6,290 bases of DNA from NCBI GenBank assembly GCA_964420605.1, contig CAYQUC010000150.1, positions 1 to 6,290 on the forward strand. The letters are read 5' to 3'. A model generated the notes under the pieces. That model worked only from the letters and a program-made list of their open reading frames with translations. It had not been told where the DNA came from and made no database searches. Positions 3,592-6,290 of the stretch are shown here, in pieces. The number at the start of each line of letters is the position of its first letter. Positions within the stretch are counted from its first letter, which is position 1. This DNA is from CAYQUC01 sp964420605 (GTDB lineage: Bacteria > Pseudomonadota > Gammaproteobacteria > UBA6429 > Thiohalophilaceae). Position numbers and translations under genes: made by a program.

Positions 3592-6290
3592 ATGATTTTT
3601 GAGACATTAAAGTTTCGTCATTCTTGGCGACCATACCAGACAAGAGTGTTAGACGCGATACATCAGCATTTGGATGATCAGCGCTTGCATGTGGTGGCTG
3701 CACCGGGTGCTGGAAAAACAACACTTGGTTTAGAAGTTTTTCGATTGTTAGCAAAACCAGCTTTGGTGCTTTCGCCAACTAGAATTATCCGTGATCAGTG
3801 GCTTGAGCGTTTAAGTGATTTTTGTGATATTGCCGACGTCAGCAATCTGGAGTGGATTAGCACTGATATCACCAATCCCAAAATATTAACGTCAATTACC
3901 TATCAAGCATTACATGCCAAATTAGCAAATGATCTCAATGCAGAAGATAATGAGAATTTAGATTTAGATAATAACGACGAACTTACTCAAGACGACATTC
4001 ATGTTTTAACTGAAACATTACAGTCGAATAATATTCAGGTACTGATATTAGATGAGGCTCATCACCTCCGGTCTGAATGGTGGCGGGCTTTAGATAAACT
4101 GTGCCAACAGTTACCGTATTTAATATTAGTGTCGCTGACAGCAACACCACCTTACGATGTTCAGGGGCACGAGTGGCAAAAATACGAAAAATTATGCGGT
4201 CCAATTGATGAAGAAATTTCTGTACCCGAGCTCGTTAAAGTCGCAACGCTTTGTGCTCATCAAGATTTCGTGTGGGCTTCGAATGTGACGCTTTCGGAAA
4301 AAAAAGAAATTAAGGAATACGACACTAAAGTCGCGACAGTTTGTAACACTTTATTTGATAACGGAACGTTTAAAGAAATTATTGAATCTCATCCGTGGTT
4401 ATACAATGATGCCATTGAACAGGAAGTCATAAAACAGCCCGAAATTGCAATTGCACTTTTATCGTTTCTAAAAGCAAAACAGTATTACGAGTATCAACAT
4501 TTAACGACGCTATTAGACTTAAACGATGAAGATATTCCGGAATTAGGCCGGCATTGGTGGCAGGTGCTTATTGAGTCGGCGTTATATTCAGATACTTTTT
4601 CACTCAAAAAAGACCATCAAAAAGTTATTGAGTTATTAAAAAAACAATTGCGAGCCTCAGAATTACTTCATAACCGCAGGCTTTCTTTAGAACGTTCACG
4701 TCGAATCGAAAAATCGTTATCGTTTAGTCCTTCTAAAATTGAATCGTGTACAGCTATTCATGCGTTAGAATATAAGCACAGAGGCAGTGGACTGCGACAG
4801 GTAATTTTAACGGATTATATTCGTGATGAATCATTTAAAGCTGGATTAGTTACAGATGAGATTAGTCTTGGGGCTTGGCCGATATTCAATGCACTAACCT
4901 CAACTTCGTCAATACCACTGAAAATAGGATTGCTCACGGGGCGTTTGAGCATCATCGCAACGAGCAATGTCGATAAATTAACCCAATTCATCGAACAGAA
5001 ATACCTCAAGCTAGAGCCAATTGGTGATGATGGTTTGTTTCAACAGGTAATAGCGCCACTCAATCAACTCACAGTTGCTTTCACTGCATTGCTTATGAAT
5101 GGTGATATAAACACTTTAGTTGGCACTCGCTCACTACTCGGTGAAGGTTGGGATGCCCCAGCCATTAATTCGTTAATATTGGCCAGTTCCATTGGCTCAT
5201 TTATGTTAACCAATCAAATGCGTGGACGAGCCATTAGAATGGACCCGAGTGAGCCACAGAAAATTAGTTCGATTTGGCATCTTGTTGCTATTAATACTGA
5301 GTCGTATACCGGTTGGAGTGATTACGAAAACTTACGAAAACGTTTTGATACTTTTGTTGGCTTATCGGAGCGTGAGCTGACCATCGAAAGTGGTTTTGAT
5401 CGAATTAATGCTACAGCTCTTGAATCTGAAAATGAATCGAGTCCTGAGTCGTCCATTAGTGCCAATAATCAGCAGATGCTTGATCGTTATCATAAACTCG
5501 ATAATATTGCAGACCGATGGAATAATGCATTAACCATTGACGAAACCGCAAGAGTAATCCCGTCGGTCAAAACATCGGGTAGCCCTAAAATTCGGGGACA
5601 TTTACTTAAATATTCATTTAAATATTTGCTACTGCAAATAGCCGCTGTTTTTGGTACTGTTTTTACTGAGATTCTGGAATTCCTCGATGCTGTCGATGTT
5701 CTTGACATACTGGATGCTCTCGATATTAATTATGAAACGTATTCTGTTATTTTGATGGCGATTACAATTGTTATTATCGGTGTGCTTATTTATATGTTGC
5801 CACAAACTATTTCGGTTATAAAAATTCTTTTTCGACATTTACCGGTAGACGGTTCTCTAAAACAGATCGGTAAATCACTCGCAGTAGCATTGTGTAATAC
5901 GGGTTTAATTAAAACACCAATTAATGATATGAAGGTAAATGTTTTTAAACAACAGGACGGCTCACTCTATGTTTCTTTGTCGGGTGGTACTTTTTATGAA
6001 TCGTCATTTTTTGCAGATTGTTTGGCTGAAATTCTAGCGCCTATTGAAAAGCCACGATACTTGGTGGTACGCAAAGGTTCTTTCTTAGGTATCAAACGTG
6101 ATGATTATCATGCTGTACCGATGAGGCTGGCGATAAAAAAAGAATTTGCAGATGTTTTTTATAAAGCATGGCAAAAATACGTTGGTGCTTCAGAGCTTAT
6201 ATACACTCGAACCGATCAGGGTAGAAAGGAATTGTTAATTGCGAAAATGCGGGCATTTTCATCCACATTTAAAGATGAAATTAAAAGACA
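3592..6290 (+). CDS. Membrane-anchored SF2 DEAH-box helicase (3' end outside window)
   Basis: The frame is open for 899 residues to the window end. ATG 3592 is the first start after an in-frame TGA (3577-3579); it has no Shine-Dalgarno. 'WRPYQ' precedes motif I APGAGKTT (36-43, K42). Further motifs are Ia 'LVLSPTRIIRDQW', II D154-E-A-H157, III 'SLTATPP' (181-187), IV-like 'QVILTDYIR' (403-411), V 'VGTRSLLGEGWDAP' (510-523) and VI 'NQMRGRAIR' (541-549, R544, R546). These are the full set for ATP-driven nucleic-acid translocation or unwinding. RecA1 carries an acidic Asn/Asp-rich insert (about 112-140). A mostly helical segment of about 200 residues (190-390) separates RecA1 from RecA2. Two hydrophobic segments (about 674-692 and 717-738) flank an acidic loop; Lys/Arg-rich flanks place both ends in the cytoplasm. 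The C-terminal domain (about 745 on) has 'GGTFYESSFF', 'PIEKPRYLVVRKG' and 'DDYHAVP', which I cannot link to a known activity. A defence role is inferred from context. It belongs to no named system I can identify. Confidence 0.88.
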   Translation, partial: MIFETLKFRHSWRPYQTRVLDAIHQHLDDQRLHVVAAPGAGKTTLGLEVFRLLAKPALVLSPTRIIRDQWLERLSDFCDIADVSNLEWISTDITNPKILTSITYQALHAKLANDLNAEDNENLDLDNNDELTQDDIHVLTETLQSNNIQVLILDEAHHLRSEWWRALDKLCQQLPYLILVSLTATPPYDVQGHEWQKYEKLCGPIDEEISVPELVKVATLCAHQDFVWASNVTLSEKKEIKEYDTKVATVCNTLFDNGTFKEIIESHPWLYNDAIEQEVIKQPEIAIALLSFLKAKQYYEYQHLTTLLDLNDEDIPELGRHWWQVLIESALYSDTFSLKKDHQKVIELLKKQLRASELLHNRRLSLERSRRIEKSLSFSPSKIESCTAIHALEYKHRGSGLRQVILTDYIRDESFKAGLVTDEISLGAWPIFNALTSTSSIPLKIGLLTGRLSIIATSNVDKLTQFIEQKYLKLEPIGDDGLFQQVIAPLNQLTVAFTALLMNGDINTLVGTRSLLGEGWDAPAINSLILASSIGSFMLTNQMRGRAIRMDPSEPQKISSIWHLVAINTESYTGWSDYENLRKRFDTFVGLSERELTIESGFDRINATALESENESSPESSISANNQQMLDRYHKLDNIADRWNNALTIDETARVIPSVKTSGSPKIRGHLLKYSFKYLLLQIAAVFGTVFTEILEFLDAVDVLDILDALDINYETYSVILMAITIVIIGVLIYMLPQTISVIKILFRHLPVDGSLKQIGKSLAVALCNTGLIKTPINDMKVNVFKQQDGSLYVSLSGGTFYESSFFADCLAEILAPIEKPRYLVVRKGSFLGIKRDDYHAVPMRLAIKKEFADVFYKAWQKYVGASELIYTRTDQGRKELLIAKMRAFSSTFKDEIKR

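Noticed and set aside
3590..5838. Several minus-strand frames of 62-73 residues within the helicase gene
   Set aside because: All are antisense to the continuous helicase frame, whose motifs are clear; none shows independent coding signals.
1..6290. CRISPR array, tRNA, rRNA or insertion sequence
   Set aside because: Reading both strands shows no regularly spaced repeats, no cloverleaf pattern, no transposase motifs and no rRNA-like sequence.

Overview
The window is AT-rich bacterial DNA (roughly 37% GC by eye) with standard-code genes, Shine-Dalgarno motifs and gene types typical of a Gram-negative accessory region. The lipoprotein at the left edge points to an outer membrane. I lean towards an AT-rich gammaproteobacterium, but no marker gene fixes the taxon. 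The layout (an intact toxin-antitoxin pair, gene stumps, a large unusual helicase) looks like a defence or genomic island with high gene turnover.

Left edge, minus strand (1-1382): 460 residues of an uninterrupted reading frame that runs off the window. It encodes a lipoprotein with a clear lipobox and a carboxypeptidase-regulatory-like beta domain near the N-terminus. Its ATG and ribosome binding site are both visible.

Divergent spacer (1383-2047): two very short plus-strand reading frames with good ribosome binding sites (1549-1683 and 1774-1842). They look like the remains of small genes; the first carries one in-frame stop in the middle of what would be a hydrophobic segment. They are followed by the promoter and operator region of the toxin-antitoxin operon, with an 18-bp imperfect tandem repeat and a 12-bp perfect palindrome.

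Middle (2048-3102): a two-gene operon, an excisionase/MerR-type HTH antitoxin followed 5 bases later by a PIN-domain ribonuclease toxin. Both look intact.

Stump (3158-about 3488): the N-terminal remnant of a nuclease that resembles the PD-(D/E)xK (DUF4297/Cap4-type) nuclease domains of defence effectors. It has two in-frame stops and two frameshifts but keeps its ribosome binding site and recognisable motifs. The rest of that gene is absent. Short direct and inverted repeats occupy 3471-3571.

Right half (3592-6290, runs off the window): 899 residues of a superfamily 2 DEAH-box helicase. It has an approximately 200-residue insertion between its RecA domains, two C-terminal transmembrane segments separated by a short acidic loop, and a further cytoplasmic domain that I cannot assign. 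A membrane-anchored helicase beside a broken defence nuclease is the most interesting item here. I infer a defence role from architecture and context only; nothing in the sequence proves it.
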